Shown piece by piece: positions 24,392 to 34,115 of a stretch of DNA of 64,000 nt (position 1 is its first letter; each line of letters opens with the position of its first letter). The stretch is from Pseudomonas frederiksbergensis (GTDB lineage Bacteria; Pseudomonadota; Gammaproteobacteria; Pseudomonadales; Pseudomonadaceae): NCBI RefSeq assembly GCF_900105495.1, contig NZ_FNTF01000002.1, positions 5,782,001 to 5,846,000 of the forward strand, given 5' to 3'. A model generated the notes under the pieces. The model saw only the letters and a program-made list of their open reading frames with translations, searched no databases and was not told the origin of the DNA. The position numbers and the translations under genes are program-made.

Positions 24392-26092
24392 TTACGCGCT
24401 GACCTTCTTGACGCCGAGCTTCTTCAGCTCTTCGTCGCGCAACTCGCGGCGCAGGATCTTGCCGACGTTGGTGGTCGGCAGCGCATCGCGGAATTCCACG
24501 GCTTTCGGCACTTTGTAGCCGGTGACGTTGGCGCGCATGTGCTCCATCACCTGTTCCTTGGTCAGCGTCACACCCGGTTTGGCGACGATGAAGATCTTGA
24601 TCGCCTCGCCCGACTTCTCGTCCGGCACGCCGATGGCTGCGCATTGCAGCACCCCCGGCAGGGTCGCCAGCACGTCTTCCAGTTCGTTCGGGTACACGTT
24701 GAAACCGGAGACCAGAATCATGTCTTTCTTGCGATCGACGATGCGCATGTAACCGTCAGGCTGGATCAGCGCGATATCACCGGTCTTCAACCAGCCTTCG
24801 CTGTCGAGGATTTCATCGGTGGCGTCCTGACGCTGCCAGTAACCCTTCATCACTTGCGGACCTTTCACACACAACTCGCCGATTTCGCCTAACGGCTGTT
24901 CAACGCCGGCATCGTCGATGACTTTGCACAGGGTCGAGGGCACCGGAATGCCGATGGTGCCGATCTGGATGTTCTGGATTGGGTTGACGGTGGCCACCGG
25001 GCTGGTTTCGGTCATGCCGTAACCTTCGCAGATGGCGCAACCGGTGACCGCTTTCCAGCGCTCGGCGGCGGCCAGTTGCAAGGCCATGCCACCGGACAGG
25101 GTGACTTTCAGTGCAGAGAAATCCAGCTTGCGGAAGGCTTCGTTGTTGCACAACGCGACAAACAGCGTATTGAGCCCGACGAAACCGCTGAACTTCCACT
25201 TCGACAGTTCCTTGACCATCGCCGTCAAATCGCGCGGGTTGCTGATCAGGATGTTGTGGTTGCCGATCAGCATCATCGCCATGCAATGAAAGGTGAAGGC
25301 ATAGATGTGGTACAGCGGCAGCGGCGTGATCAGGATCTCGCAACCTTCATGGAGGTTGGAACCCATCAGCGCCTTGCACTGCAGCATGTTCGCCACCAGG
25401 TTGCGATGGGTCAGCATCGCGCCCTTGGCCACGCCAGTGGTGCCGCCGGTGTATTGCAGCACGGCAACGTCGCTGCTGGCCGGGTTGGCTTCGGCGACTG
25501 GCTGGCCGTGGCCCTTGCTCAATACGTCGTTGAACTTGATGGCCTTGGGCAAGTGATACGCCGGGACCATCTTCTTCACGTATTTGATGACACTGTTGAC
25601 CAGCAGGCGCTTGAGCGGCGGCAGCAGGTCGGCCACTTCGGTGACGATCACGTGCTTGACGCCGGTTTTCGGCACGACGAGCTGGGCCAGGTGCGCCATG
25701 TTGGCCAGGCAGACCAGGGCTTTGGCACCGGAGTCGTTGAATTGGTGTTCCATTTCCCGCGCGGTGTACAGCGGGTTGGTGTTGACCACGATCAGCCCGG
25801 CGCGGATGGCACCGAAGACGGCGACCGGGTACTGCAACACGTTGGGCAGCTGCACGGCGATTCGATCGCCCGGCTGCAAGTCGGTATGCTGTTGCAGGTA
25901 AGCGGCAAAGGCACCGGACAATTCGTACAGTTCACCGTAGGTGATTGTCTTGCCCAGGTTGCTGAACGCCGGTTTGTTGGCAAAGCGTTGGCAGGACTGC
26001 TTCAACACCGCCTGAATATTCGGATACTCGTCTGGATTGATCTCGGCAGCAATCCCGGCAGGGTACTTATCCTTCCAAAAGTCTTCGATCAT
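24392..26092 (-). CDS. fadD1: Long-chain fatty acid-CoA ligase FadD1
   Basis: A 566-residue acyl-adenylate-forming enzyme. The P-loop-like motif is YTGGTTGVAKGAMLTH, motif II is EGYGMTETSP, and GWLKTGDIALIQPDGYMRIVDR (shown in two parts in the protein) is the hinge, with the catalytic Lys in TNVGKILRRELR near the end. It activates fatty acids to acyl-CoA at the inner membrane for beta-oxidation. It lies 360 bases downstream of fadD2 on the same strand, with a REP pair between, as in P. aeruginosa PA3299-PA3300. Confidence 0.94.
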   Translation of the reverse strand: MIEDFWKDKYPAGIAAEINPDEYPNIQAVLKQSCQRFANKPAFSNLGKTITYGELYELSGAFAAYLQQHTDLQPGDRIAVQLPNVLQYPVAVFGAIRAGLIVVNTNPLYTAREMEHQFNDSGAKALVCLANMAHLAQLVVPKTGVKHVIVTEVADLLPPLKRLLVNSVIKYVKKMVPAYHLPKAIKFNDVLSKGHGQPVAEANPASSDVAVLQYTGGTTGVAKGAMLTHRNLVANMLQCKALMGSNLHEGCEILITPLPLYHIYAFTFHCMAMMLIGNHNILISNPRDLTAMVKELSKWKFSGFVGLNTLFVALCNNEAFRKLDFSALKVTLSGGMALQLAAAERWKAVTGCAICEGYGMTETSPVATVNPIQNIQIGTIGIPVPSTLCKVIDDAGVEQPLGEIGELCVKGPQVMKGYWQRQDATDEILDSEGWLKTGDIALIQPDGYMRIVDRKKDMILVSGFNVYPNELEDVLATLPGVLQCAAIGVPDEKSGEAIKIFIVAKPGVTLTKEQVMEHMRANVTGYKVPKAVEFRDALPTTNVGKILRRELRDEELKKLGVKKVSA

Positions 26093-26362
26093 GGAAGCCC
26101 ACTCCTCAGCAACGCGAATTCATCACCGCATTTGATGCGATTATTATTGGTGTGTGTTTTTTATTGGTGAATCTGGCTTTTATATAGGCCGAGAAGTCAC
26201 AAAAGCGCGCCGAGAGTAGCAGCTTTGCCAAGGGCCGACTAGAGCCAAAAACCGCCTCTACAGTCACTTTAATGACTCAAGAATAGCAGGCGGTCATTTT
26301 AGAGCAAAAATCCTATACAGCCTTGAAAGCCTTGTAAACCGGGCTTTTCGCCCTCTAAAAGC

Positions 26363-26428
26363 ATCGCGGGCAAGCCCGCTCCCACAGGATCACCGAGAAC
26401 CTTGTGGGAGCGTGGCTTGCCCGCGATC
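26363..26428. repeat. REP pair, family B, between fadD2 and fadD1
   Basis: ATCGCGGGCAAGCCCGCTCC (26363-26382, continuing to 26388) and the inverted copy at 26403-26428. The pair lies between the two co-directional acyl-CoA ligase genes and may lower readthrough from fadD2. The remaining 270 bases up to the fadD1 start look like promoter region and hold no gene. Confidence 0.85.
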
Positions 26429-26453
26429 CGCGCAAAGCGCGGCCATTCACCAC

Positions 26454-28142
26454 TCAGGCGATATCACGCAACTCCCGCCGCAAGATCTTGCCCACCGGCG
26501 TCATCGGTAACGACTCACGCAAGACGATGTGCTTGGGCACTTTGTACGCCGTGAAGTTTTCCTTGCAGTAAGCCTTCAGCTCTTCAAGGCTGACCCCCGT
26601 TTCACGGGCTACCACAAACAGTTTCACCGCCTCCCCCGAGCGCTCGTCCGGCACCCCGATCACCGCACAGTTGGCGACTTTCGGGTGAGCCATCACCACG
26701 TCTTCGATCTCATTCGGGTACACGTTGAAACCCGAGACGATGATCATGTCTTTCTTGCGATCGACGATGCGCACAAAACCGTCCGGGTCGATTACCGCGA
26801 TGTCGCCGGACTTGAACCAGCCCTCGGCATCCAGCACTTCGGCGGTGGCTTCGGGTTTCTGCCAGTAGCCCTTCATGATCTGCGGGCCCTTGATGCACAG
26901 TTCGCCGCGCTCGCCCAGCGCCTGCTCGACGCCTTCATCGTTGATGACTTTCAGCGTGGTGCCCGGCACTGGCAGGCCGACCGTGCCGAGGCGCGACTTG
27001 TCGCCGTACGGGTTGGTGCAAGCCACCGGCGAGGTTTCGGTCAGGCCGTAACCTTCGGTGATGCGGCAACCGGTGAGCTGTTCCCAGCGCTCGGCCGTGG
27101 CCTTGACCAATGCGGTGCCGCCGGAGTTGGTGAGTTTGAGGCTGGAGAAATCCAGGGTCTTGAAATCCGGGTGATCCATCAGCGCGACGAACAGGGTGTT
27201 GAGCCCCAGCAAAGCCGAGAATCGCCAGTTCTTCAGCTCCTTGATGAAGCCCTTGATGTCGCGCGGATTGGTGATCAGCACGTTGTGGTTGCCCGAAACC
27301 ATCATGCACATGCAATTCGCGGTGAAGGCATAGATGTGGTACAGCGGCAGCGGCGCGACCATCACCTCTTGCCCTTCGCGCAACAACGGCTGGCCGTCAT
27401 TGCCGAACTGCTCCAGGCACGCCCGCACTTGCTGCATGTTGGCCACCAGGTTGCCGTGGGTCAGCATCGCGCCCTTGGCCAGGCCGGTAGTGCCGCCGGT
27501 GTATTGCAGCACGGCGATGTCGTCGAGCCCGATCTTCAGTGGCTTGATACCCAAGCCCCGGCCCAGGTGCAGCGCGCTCTTGAAGGAAGTGGCCTGCGGC
27601 AAGGAGTACGCCGGCACCATCTTCTTGACCTTGCTCACCAGTGTATTGACCAGCCAGCCCTTGGCGGTGGGCATCAGGTCGCCCATCTTCGCTTCGATCA
27701 GGTACTGGATGTCGGTGTCGGGCAGCACTTCCTGGACTTTCTGCCCGAACATGTTCAGGTAAACCAGCGCCCGGGCACCGGAGTCCTTGAACTGATGACG
27801 CATCTCCCGCGCGGTGTACAGCGGGTTGGTATTGACCACGATCAGCCCGGCTCGCAGGGCTCCGAACACGGCAATCGGGTAATGCAGGACATTGGGCATC
27901 TGCACCGCAATGCGATCCCCCGGCACCAGGTCGGTGTGGGCTTGCAGGTAACCGGCGAACGCTGCGCTGTAGCGTTCCAGTTCGGCGTAGGTCAGGGTTA
28001 CGCCCATGTTGCTGAATGCCGGGCGGTCAGCAAATTTCTTGCAGGAACGCTCGAACACCTCGATCACCGACTTGTAGGCCCCTTGATCGATGTCCAGGGG
28101 CACGCCGGCCGGGCGTTTGTCATTCCAGAAATCAGGTTGCAT
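26454..28142 (-). CDS. fadD2: Long-chain fatty acid-CoA ligase FadD2
   Basis: A 562-residue paralogue of FadD1, sharing YTGGTTGLAKGAMLTH, EGYGLTETSP, the GWFKSGDIAVIDPDGFVRIV hinge and the terminal MTPVGKILRRELRDIA. In P. aeruginosa FadD1 and FadD2 are both needed for full growth on fatty acids, with different chain-length preference. Its promoter faces that of the divergent hydrolase gene at 28371. The start MQPDFWNDKRPAGVPLDIDQ is typical. Confidence 0.94.
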   Translation of the reverse strand: MQPDFWNDKRPAGVPLDIDQGAYKSVIEVFERSCKKFADRPAFSNMGVTLTYAELERYSAAFAGYLQAHTDLVPGDRIAVQMPNVLHYPIAVFGALRAGLIVVNTNPLYTAREMRHQFKDSGARALVYLNMFGQKVQEVLPDTDIQYLIEAKMGDLMPTAKGWLVNTLVSKVKKMVPAYSLPQATSFKSALHLGRGLGIKPLKIGLDDIAVLQYTGGTTGLAKGAMLTHGNLVANMQQVRACLEQFGNDGQPLLREGQEVMVAPLPLYHIYAFTANCMCMMVSGNHNVLITNPRDIKGFIKELKNWRFSALLGLNTLFVALMDHPDFKTLDFSSLKLTNSGGTALVKATAERWEQLTGCRITEGYGLTETSPVACTNPYGDKSRLGTVGLPVPGTTLKVINDEGVEQALGERGELCIKGPQIMKGYWQKPEATAEVLDAEGWFKSGDIAVIDPDGFVRIVDRKKDMIIVSGFNVYPNEIEDVVMAHPKVANCAVIGVPDERSGEAVKLFVVARETGVSLEELKAYCKENFTAYKVPKHIVLRESLPMTPVGKILRRELRDIA

Positions 28143-28370
28143 TGTTCTTGTCCTCTTTACCTGAACCTATCCGGGGCCGCTTTTCTGCCCTTCTTAAAAA
28201 CAAGGAGCGAAAAAGCGGGACTCCACGGACACTAGCAGCTATGGCGAATCAGGCAAATATGCGCACGGTCGACATTGATCGTGTGAATCTTGCTGCCGTG
28301 GCGTGGCCTGATCAGACGCCAGCGACGGGATGCGCTATACACTGTTTCGACCCTGAGCAAAGGAATCGCC

Positions 28371-29315
28371 ATGATCCACGACACTTTCTGGCTGACCGCG
28401 AGTGACCGCAGCCGCCTCTTCGTCAACCAGTGGCTGCCCGCCGCACCTTTAAAAGCCGTGATCCTGCTGGCCCACGGCATGGCGGAACACAGCGGCCGCT
28501 ATGCGCGTCTGGCAGAAAAGTTCTGTGAGCAGGGATACGGCGTGTATGCGCCGGACTTGCGTGGACATGGCAAAACTGCCGAAAACGGGACGCTCGGCCA
28601 TTTCGCCGACGATGACGGTTGGTGCAAGGTGGTCGGCGACCTGGCGAGCCTCAACCAGCACATCGGCCAACAACACCCTGGGGTGCCGATTGTGCTGCTC
28701 GGTCACAGCATGGGCAGCTACATCGCCCAGGCCTATCTGCTGCACCACAGCGCCAGCCTGCACGGCGCCGTTCTCAGCGGGTCGAACTTCCAACCGGTGG
28801 CGCTCTATCGCGCGGCGCGGCAGATTGCGCGGTTGGAACGTTTGCGTCAGGGCCCGAAGGGTCGCAGTGCGCTGATCGAATGGTTGTCGTTCGGTTCGTT
28901 CAACAAAAAATTCAAACCGGTGCGCACGCGGTTCGACTGGCTCAGCCGCGACCCGGCAGAGGTCGACCTGTACGCCAATGACCCACTCTGCGGCTTTCGC
29001 TGCACCAATCAGCTGTGGATCGATTTGCTCGGTGGGTTGCAGCAAATCAGCAAAGCGTCCAATCTCGCTCAGATTGATCCGGGCCTGCCGTTGCTGGTCA
29101 TCGGCGGTGAATGTGATCCGGTCAGCGATGGCAAGCGTCTGAAGGATCTGGCCCATGCGCTGCGCGCTGCCGGCAGCCAGAGCCTGCAACTGACTATTTA
29201 CCCGCAGGCACGGCATGAACTGTTCAACGAGAGCAATCGCGATGAAGTGATCAATGACGTGTTGAACTGGATCGCCCAGGCGCTGAGCCACCGCCGGCCA
29301 CCCAGATCGGAATAG
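28371..29315 (+). CDS. Alpha/beta hydrolase, lysophospholipase-like
   Basis: A 314-residue alpha/beta hydrolase: oxyanion strand VILLAHGMAEHSGRY, then YAPDLRGHGKT, the nucleophile elbow LLGHSMGSYIAQ (Ser near residue 115), a late Asp in VIGGECDPVSDGKRL and His in YPQARHELFNE. The layout matches monoacylglycerol lipase/lysophospholipase L2 enzymes. AAAGGAATCGCC precedes ATG 28371, better than the upstream frame at 28290. It equals the gene next to fadD2 in P. aeruginosa, so it may release fatty acids for FadD enzymes. No signal peptide. Confidence 0.9.
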   Translation: MIHDTFWLTASDRSRLFVNQWLPAAPLKAVILLAHGMAEHSGRYARLAEKFCEQGYGVYAPDLRGHGKTAENGTLGHFADDDGWCKVVGDLASLNQHIGQQHPGVPIVLLGHSMGSYIAQAYLLHHSASLHGAVLSGSNFQPVALYRAARQIARLERLRQGPKGRSALIEWLSFGSFNKKFKPVRTRFDWLSRDPAEVDLYANDPLCGFRCTNQLWIDLLGGLQQISKASNLAQIDPGLPLLVIGGECDPVSDGKRLKDLAHALRAAGSQSLQLTIYPQARHELFNESNRDEVINDVLNWIAQALSHRRPPRSE

Positions 29316-29356
29316 TTTTTTTTGAATTTATTTATTCGTGACAGGAATCGAAACAG

Positions 29357-29827
29357 ATGACCCAGGTTACCAACACCCCTTACGAGGCCCTTGAAGTCGG
29401 CCAGACCGCCAGCTACAGCAAGACGGTCGAAGAGCGCGACATTCAGTTGTTCGCCGCGATGTCCGGCGATCACAACCCGGTGCACCTGGACGCTGAATTC
29501 GCCGCTGGCACCATGTTCAAGGAGCGCATCGCTCACGGGATGTTCAGCGGCGCGCTGATCAGCGCTGCCGTTGCCTGCGAGTTGCCTGGGCCGGGGACTA
29601 TTTATATCGGTCAGCAAATGAGCTTTCAGAAGCCGGTGAAGATTGGCGACACGCTGACCGTGCGCCTGGAGATCCTCGAGAAGTTGCCCAAGTTTCGTGT
29701 GCGGATTGCCACTCGCGTGTTTAACCAGCGCGATGAGTTGGTAGTGGATGGCGAGGCGGAGATTCTGGCGCCGCGCAAGCAGCAGACCGTGACGTTGCCT
29801 GTCTTGCCGGCGATCAGCATTGGCTGA
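29357..29827 (+). CDS. phaJ: MaoC-like (R)-specific enoyl-CoA hydratase
   Basis: A 156-residue hot-dog-fold hydratase. The catalytic hydratase-2 motif is present: MSGDHNPVHLDAEFA followed by ERIAHGMFSGALISA (Asp and His). PhaJ enzymes hydrate trans-2-enoyl-CoA to (R)-3-hydroxyacyl-CoA, linking beta-oxidation to polyhydroxyalkanoate synthesis. It follows the hydrolase gene by 40 bases and shares the P. aeruginosa gene order with fadD1/fadD2, where the homologous gene encodes a PhaJ1-type enzyme. The hydratase family is certain; the phaJ name is likely. Confidence 0.85.
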   Translation: MTQVTNTPYEALEVGQTASYSKTVEERDIQLFAAMSGDHNPVHLDAEFAAGTMFKERIAHGMFSGALISAAVACELPGPGTIYIGQQMSFQKPVKIGDTLTVRLEILEKLPKFRVRIATRVFNQRDELVVDGEAEILAPRKQQTVTLPVLPAISIG

Positions 29828-29845
29828 TTGGGGGACCTGATCGTT

Positions 29846-29956
29846 GATCGTTCCCACGCTCCGCGTGGGAATGCAGCCCGGGACGCTCCGCGTCCCATCA
29901 ACAGCCGAACGCAGAGCGTCCGTTGAGGCATTCCCACGCAGAGCGCGGGAACGATC
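29846..29956. repeat. Dispersed palindromic element, family A (copy)
   Basis: Starts GATCGTTCCCACGC and ends with an inverted partner containing one mismatch (GAGCGCGGGAACGATC). Lies between convergent genes and overlaps the last two bases of the efflux adaptor gene. Confidence 0.85.
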
Positions 29957-30818
29957 AGCGGTTACCCTCCTGCACCTGCACGCTCGCCGTCATCCCCGAA
30001 CTCAGATTCATCCCTTCCGGTAACTTATCAATCTTGATCCGCACCGGAATCCGCTGCGCCAGCCTGACCCAGTTAAACGTCGGTTCGACCTCGGCCAGCA
30101 ACTGCCCGTCCGGTGTGGTGTTGCGATCGGTAATCCCGCGACTGATGCTTTCCACATGCCCTTGCAACCCCTCCCCCGCGCTCATCAACCAGATCTTCAC
30201 CGGATCGCCCACACGAATCCGCGGCAGTTTGGTTTCCTCGAAATACGCTTGCACATAGAACGTCGAATCGTCGATCAACGCCATCACCGATTGCCCGGCA
30301 TTCACGTAGTTACCTTCAGCCAGGCGCAGGTTGGTGATGTGGCCATTGCGGGGCGCATGGACCTGACTGCGCGTGAGGTTGAGTTGCGCAACCTTGGCTT
30401 CGGCCTGGGCTTCACGCAGTTCGCCACGGGCAATGCCGGCATTGATTTGCGCGTTCTCGCGCAGCTCTGCACTGATCGCCTGCGGACCGAGGGCCGCTCG
30501 GCGGCTGGCTTCGTGTTCGCGCAGATTGAGTTGCTGCTGGCGGGTCTGCACCACCGCCTGGGCTTTCTCCAGCGCCGCTTCGAAACGATCGCGGTCGATG
30601 CTCAGCAACAAATCGCCGGCCTTGACCTGCTGGTTATCAAAAGCCTTGAGCTCACGCACCCAACCCGAGACATCCGGCGCGATCACCACCACGTCGGCGC
30701 GGATCCGCGCATCCCGGGTCCAAGGCGTGAGCATGTAGTACTGCCACAAATGGAAGCCGGCAAAAATCGCCGCCGCCACCAGGCACAAGGTCACCGCGAC
30801 ACGTATCGGTGTGCGCAT
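29955..30818 (-). CDS. HlyD-family periplasmic adaptor (AaeA/EmrA-like)
   Basis: A 287-residue membrane-fusion protein: one N-terminal anchor helix (VAVTLCLVAAAIFAGFHL), a lipoyl half-motif APDVSGWVRELKAFDNQQV, a long alpha-helical hairpin (residues about 75-150), the second lipoyl half HAPRNGHITNLRLAEGNYV, and a beta-barrel with AYFEETKLPRIRVGDPV. It bridges the inner-membrane pump to an outer-membrane channel. It is the last gene of a three-gene set with a FUSC pump and a DUF1656 protein, the layout of the E. coli aaeXAB hydroxylated-aromatic-acid efflux operon. ATG 30818 has GGAG upstream. Confidence 0.9.
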   Translation of the reverse strand: MRTPIRVAVTLCLVAAAIFAGFHLWQYYMLTPWTRDARIRADVVVIAPDVSGWVRELKAFDNQQVKAGDLLLSIDRDRFEAALEKAQAVVQTRQQQLNLREHEASRRAALGPQAISAELRENAQINAGIARGELREAQAEAKVAQLNLTRSQVHAPRNGHITNLRLAEGNYVNAGQSVMALIDDSTFYVQAYFEETKLPRIRVGDPVKIWLMSAGEGLQGHVESISRGITDRNTTPDGQLLAEVEPTFNWVRLAQRIPVRIKIDKLPEGMNLSSGMTASVQVQEGNR

Positions 30819-30828
30819 TTTCAACTCC

Positions 30829-31035
30829 TTATAAAGGTCCGAGGACGACAGTGATCAAGGTCAATACACAGACGTACAAGGCGCAATCAAATAATGCTTC
30901 GTGCCAGATCCAGCGGCCCACCGGCGTCAGGCGCAAGAGCATGCGCAAGGCTCCGGTGACGAGCAGCGCCAGCAGCACATAAATCAGAAACGGACTGAGC
31001 AGCACGCCACCCACCGACCACTCACGCAAGCCCAT
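30829..31035 (-). CDS. DUF1656 (AaeX-like) small membrane protein
   Basis: A 68-residue protein with two hydrophobic helices (LLSPFLIYVLLALLVTGAL and LFDCALYVCVLTLITVVL). DUF1656 proteins sit between FUSC and adaptor genes in AaeXAB-type operons. Its start overlaps the end of the FUSC gene by 14 bases and the adaptor gene follows 10 bases on, so the three are co-translated. Function in the pump unknown. Confidence 0.88.
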   Translation of the reverse strand: MGLREWSVGGVLLSPFLIYVLLALLVTGALRMLLRLTPVGRWIWHEALFDCALYVCVLTLITVVLGPL

Positions 31036-33010
31036 GGCTTTGCTCCTGTTGACGGCACCAGGCGCGCCAGCTGCTTTGCAACTGCAGCACCGCGCCTTGG
31101 GCCAGTTTCACCGCATCGCTGGGGGGCAACGCGTACAAGGTCTTCAAGAATTCTTCGCTCGGTTGCGCCAACGCTTCGGCGCGACTGCCGGCCGGGCCTT
31201 GCTCGAGGATTTTTTCCAGCTGTTCGAGATAACGCCGCTGAGGCGCGCTGACCGGTGCCTGCGCCACCGCCAGGCTCAAACGCAAATGCAGCAATTCGTC
31301 GCCGATGTCCAGGCCGAGCAAGCCATCGTCCCAGCGACTGCGCGCCGGTTCCGGCAGCTCGGGATAGTGCCGCGCCAATTGCAGCAAACGGTCGGCCATG
31401 CGCCCGCCAAACCAGCTTTCGGCACCGCGCAGATTGCGCCGGGTCAGGCGCACCAGATCGGCAAGAGTCGCCGCCAGCAAACGCCGGCCATGCCATGTCG
31501 GATCGCGCAGGATCAACAGATGGAATGCCAGCACGGCGGCACCCACGCCGACCACGATGGATTGAGCGCTGTTGAAGAACGTCGCGACATCGTAGTTCAT
31601 CGCATTGAGCGGTGAGACCAGCACGATGAAGTGCAAACAAAATGAGGTGGCCGTCGCACCGATCTGCGGTTTGGCCATGCCCAGCGCGCCGAGGAACAAC
31701 GGCACGCCCATGCCCATGCACAGCAAGGCAAAACCACTCCATTGCGGCAACAGAATCTGCCCGACGATAAACGCGGCCGGAATCGCCAGGAAGATCCCGC
31801 GCATAAAACTCATGCCGATCTGTGCGCCATTCTCGCGGCTGGCGAACAGGCTACACACCACGCACGTCAACAGCAGCGCGCCGGAGGCCGCGGGCCAGGC
31901 GGTCGCCAACCAGAAGCACGAGACCACCAGAAACGCCAAGGCACTTCGGGCACCGAACATCAACGCCAATGACAGATCGCGGTGCGGTGCCAGGGTTCTC
32001 GGTGGATCGACCGCTTCCTTGCCCTCCTCGACGGCGTTCAACGCAGCGCTGGCCGCCATCGCGGTATCGAGCAACAAGGTGAAACGAGCCAGGCAGTAAC
32101 TCTGCGCAGAACTGATGTGCGGGTCGTGGGAAGCGTCGAGCAACCTCGGACGCAGCGCTTGCAGGGTCGCGGTATCCGCGCTGTCGAGCGCCTCTTGAAC
32201 CTCGGTCATCCAGGGCAACAGTTGCTCGGCCTCTTGAGGCTCCAATTGCTTCCACTGACGGCGCACCGAACGGGCGATACGCAGCAGCATCAACAGTTTT
32301 TGGCTCAAGCCGCTGATCGCCCGCGCTCGTTGGCGACCCAGGCTTCCTTCAAACCATGCATGCTCGCGCTGGGCGTCGACGGCGACGATCCTGCCGAGGA
32401 TTTCCAGCAGGCCTTTACGCGCCTGACCATCACCGGCCAGGGTTGCACGCGCGGCGTTCATACCGCTTTGCCACGCTGCCCGCGCCTGATCCGCCAGTTG
32501 CCGTTCGACCCGCATCGGCCAGAGCAGCGCACTGGCGGCGGTGGCGCAAAGAATGCCCAGGCAGATTTCCGTACAGCGAGCCACGGCTTGATCGAACACC
32601 GTCAGCGGATGAGTAATGGCCGGCAGCGCGATGATCGCCACCGTGTAACCGGCCAGCACGAACGAATAGGACCAGGCGCTGCGCAGCAAGGTCGAACTGG
32701 CCGTACACAGCCCCAGCCATAACGCCAAGGCCAACAAAAACAGCCAAGGCGTCTGGGCAAACAACCCCATGAACACCACGGACATGATCGTCCCGACCAG
32801 GGTCCCCAACAACCGCGCCAGGCCCTTCTGCACCACCATCCCGGACAAGGGCTGGGCGACGATGAATGCTGTCATCAATGCCCAGGCCGGTTGCTCCAGA
32901 CCCCAGCGTAATGCCAGCCACAGCGCCAGGCCGCCGCCAATCAAGGTTTTGATCGCGAACTGTAAGGCGCGGCGGTCAGGCGCGAACAGAGCCTGCAAGG
33001 TGATAGGCAC
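31022..33010 (-). CDS. FUSC-family aromatic acid/fusaric acid efflux pump
   Basis: A 662-residue inner-membrane protein with two blocks of about five to six helices (residues about 15-165 and 345-500), each followed by a cytosolic helical domain, as in AaeB. Typical pieces are LQFAIKTLIGGGLALWLALR and WALMTAFIVAQPLSGMVV. AaeB exports hydroxylated aromatic carboxylates; PET-family relatives export fusaric acid. First gene of the operon; no adjacent LysR regulator (AaeR) is visible. Substrate in this organism unknown. Confidence 0.9.
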   Translation of the reverse strand: MPITLQALFAPDRRALQFAIKTLIGGGLALWLALRWGLEQPAWALMTAFIVAQPLSGMVVQKGLARLLGTLVGTIMSVVFMGLFAQTPWLFLLALALWLGLCTASSTLLRSAWSYSFVLAGYTVAIIALPAITHPLTVFDQAVARCTEICLGILCATAASALLWPMRVERQLADQARAAWQSGMNAARATLAGDGQARKGLLEILGRIVAVDAQREHAWFEGSLGRQRARAISGLSQKLLMLLRIARSVRRQWKQLEPQEAEQLLPWMTEVQEALDSADTATLQALRPRLLDASHDPHISSAQSYCLARFTLLLDTAMAASAALNAVEEGKEAVDPPRTLAPHRDLSLALMFGARSALAFLVVSCFWLATAWPAASGALLLTCVVCSLFASRENGAQIGMSFMRGIFLAIPAAFIVGQILLPQWSGFALLCMGMGVPLFLGALGMAKPQIGATATSFCLHFIVLVSPLNAMNYDVATFFNSAQSIVVGVGAAVLAFHLLILRDPTWHGRRLLAATLADLVRLTRRNLRGAESWFGGRMADRLLQLARHYPELPEPARSRWDDGLLGLDIGDELLHLRLSLAVAQAPVSAPQRRYLEQLEKILEQGPAGSRAEALAQPSEEFLKTLYALPPSDAVKLAQGAVLQLQSSWRAWCRQQEQSHGLA

Positions 33011-33126
33011 GTAAAGAACTCTTGGAAAAAGGCGATTTAACGATAGTCGGGATCGGGTTCAGTCACTTGATAAACAAATTATTAGCTAGCTAACTAACAC
33101 GCGTCCAGTGCTAATTCCCGGACACA

Positions 33127-33155
33127 AAAAAAACGCCAGACTGGCTGGCGTTTTT
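33127..33155 (-). terminator. Terminator of the DUF2383 gene
   Basis: AAAACGCCAG and CTGGCGTTTT form a 10-bp stem; on the minus strand it ends in a run of eight T residues. It lies 17 bases after the stop of the gene at 33172-33639. Confidence 0.9.
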
Positions 33156-33171
33156 GACAGGCAACGATCGC

Positions 33172-33639
33172 TTACGAGCGTGCGCGCGCCTGGTTACGCA
33201 AGGCTTTTACCTGATCGTGATTGCGTTGCACGCCGTGGTACTGACGTTCAACCAGGTCACGAATGCCCACCAGGTTGTATTTGTTGATTTTTTCGATGGC
33301 TTCTTTGTAAGCCTTCAGTGCATGGTCTTCACCCCGTTCGGCTTCGTTCAGCACGGCTTCTTCATCCTTGCCGGTGAACATCGCTTTCACGTCGACCCAG
33401 CGACGGTGCATATCACCACTGACGCTGGTGGACGTTTCCGGATCGCCGCCTAGCGAACGTACCTGGGCTTGCAGTTCGGAAGCCGCAGTGGCGCAGTCGG
33501 CGGAACGCTGCATGAACAGGGTTTTCAGCTCTGGGTGTTTGATGTCTTCAGCGCAAGTCTTGAACCCTTCCTGACCGTCTTTGCAGGTTTCAATCAGGTC
33601 GTTGAGTACAGATATGGCTTCTTTATTCATGTCGGTCAT
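33172..33639 (-). CDS. DUF2383 / PA2169-family four-helix-bundle protein
   Basis: A 155-residue soluble protein predicted to be all-helical: MNKEAISVLNDLIETCKDGQ, repeated E/H positions (CAEDIKHPELK, AERGEDHALKAYKEAIE) and a final basic helix. This fits the ferritin-like PA2169 family, whose members are stress- or stationary-phase-associated and lack a proven activity. AGGA precedes ATG 33639, so the longer frame to 33711 is rejected. Own terminator downstream. Confidence 0.88.
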   Translation of the reverse strand: MTDMNKEAISVLNDLIETCKDGQEGFKTCAEDIKHPELKTLFMQRSADCATAASELQAQVRSLGGDPETSTSVSGDMHRRWVDVKAMFTGKDEEAVLNEAERGEDHALKAYKEAIEKINKYNLVGIRDLVERQYHGVQRNHDQVKALRNQARARS

Positions 33640-33842
33640 TTTCAGTTCCTCGCGGGTTGATGAGAGATGCAATAGCTGTTGCACCCTGCATGCCAGCTTT
33701 GAATTGATCACTTATTACTTATATTTCAAACACTTATCTTTTTATGCCAGATCGTTATCCGCTTTTTTTGCATGATCTGTCATTTGGCCTGCATGCAGAA
33801 TGCCTGTATTTTCCAGACTGTTTTAATCAAGACGACTTTTTG

Positions 33843-34079
33843 ATGAATCCTGAAAAACTCGAACTGTTGATTACCCGTGAAATGCCCTTCGGCAAATACA
33901 AGGGCCGGATCATTGCCGACCTCCCGGGCCAATACCTGAACTGGTTCGCTCGCGAAGGTTTCCCCCATGGTGAACTCGGCGGTTTGCTGGCCTTGATGCA
34001 AGAAATCGATCATAACGGTCTGTCGGAGTTGCTCGAGCCGCTGCGCGCCAAACATGGCAAACCCGCCCCTCGCCATTGA
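33843..34079 (+). CDS. DUF3820-family protein
   Basis: A 78-residue protein with the family signature MPFGKYKGRIIADLPGQYLN followed by WFAREGF. Residues GKYKG are the hallmark of this putative quorum-sensing-regulated or exonuclease-associated small family; the activity is not established. ATG 33843 is chosen as homologues begin MNPEKLELL, although an in-frame start exists at 33744 and the local ribosome site is weak. Located 36 bases before the aminotransferase gene; the two may be cotranscribed. Confidence 0.88.
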   Translation: MNPEKLELLITREMPFGKYKGRIIADLPGQYLNWFAREGFPHGELGGLLALMQEIDHNGLSELLEPLRAKHGKPAPRH

Positions 34080-34115
34080 CCCGACACCCAGACCTGGCCC
34101 CTGATTGAGTAGCCC

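Noticed and set aside
26529..28235. 568-codon plus-strand open frame opposite fadD2
   Set aside because: High-G+C genes often leave long antisense frames; the fadD2 strand carries all acyl-CoA ligase motifs.
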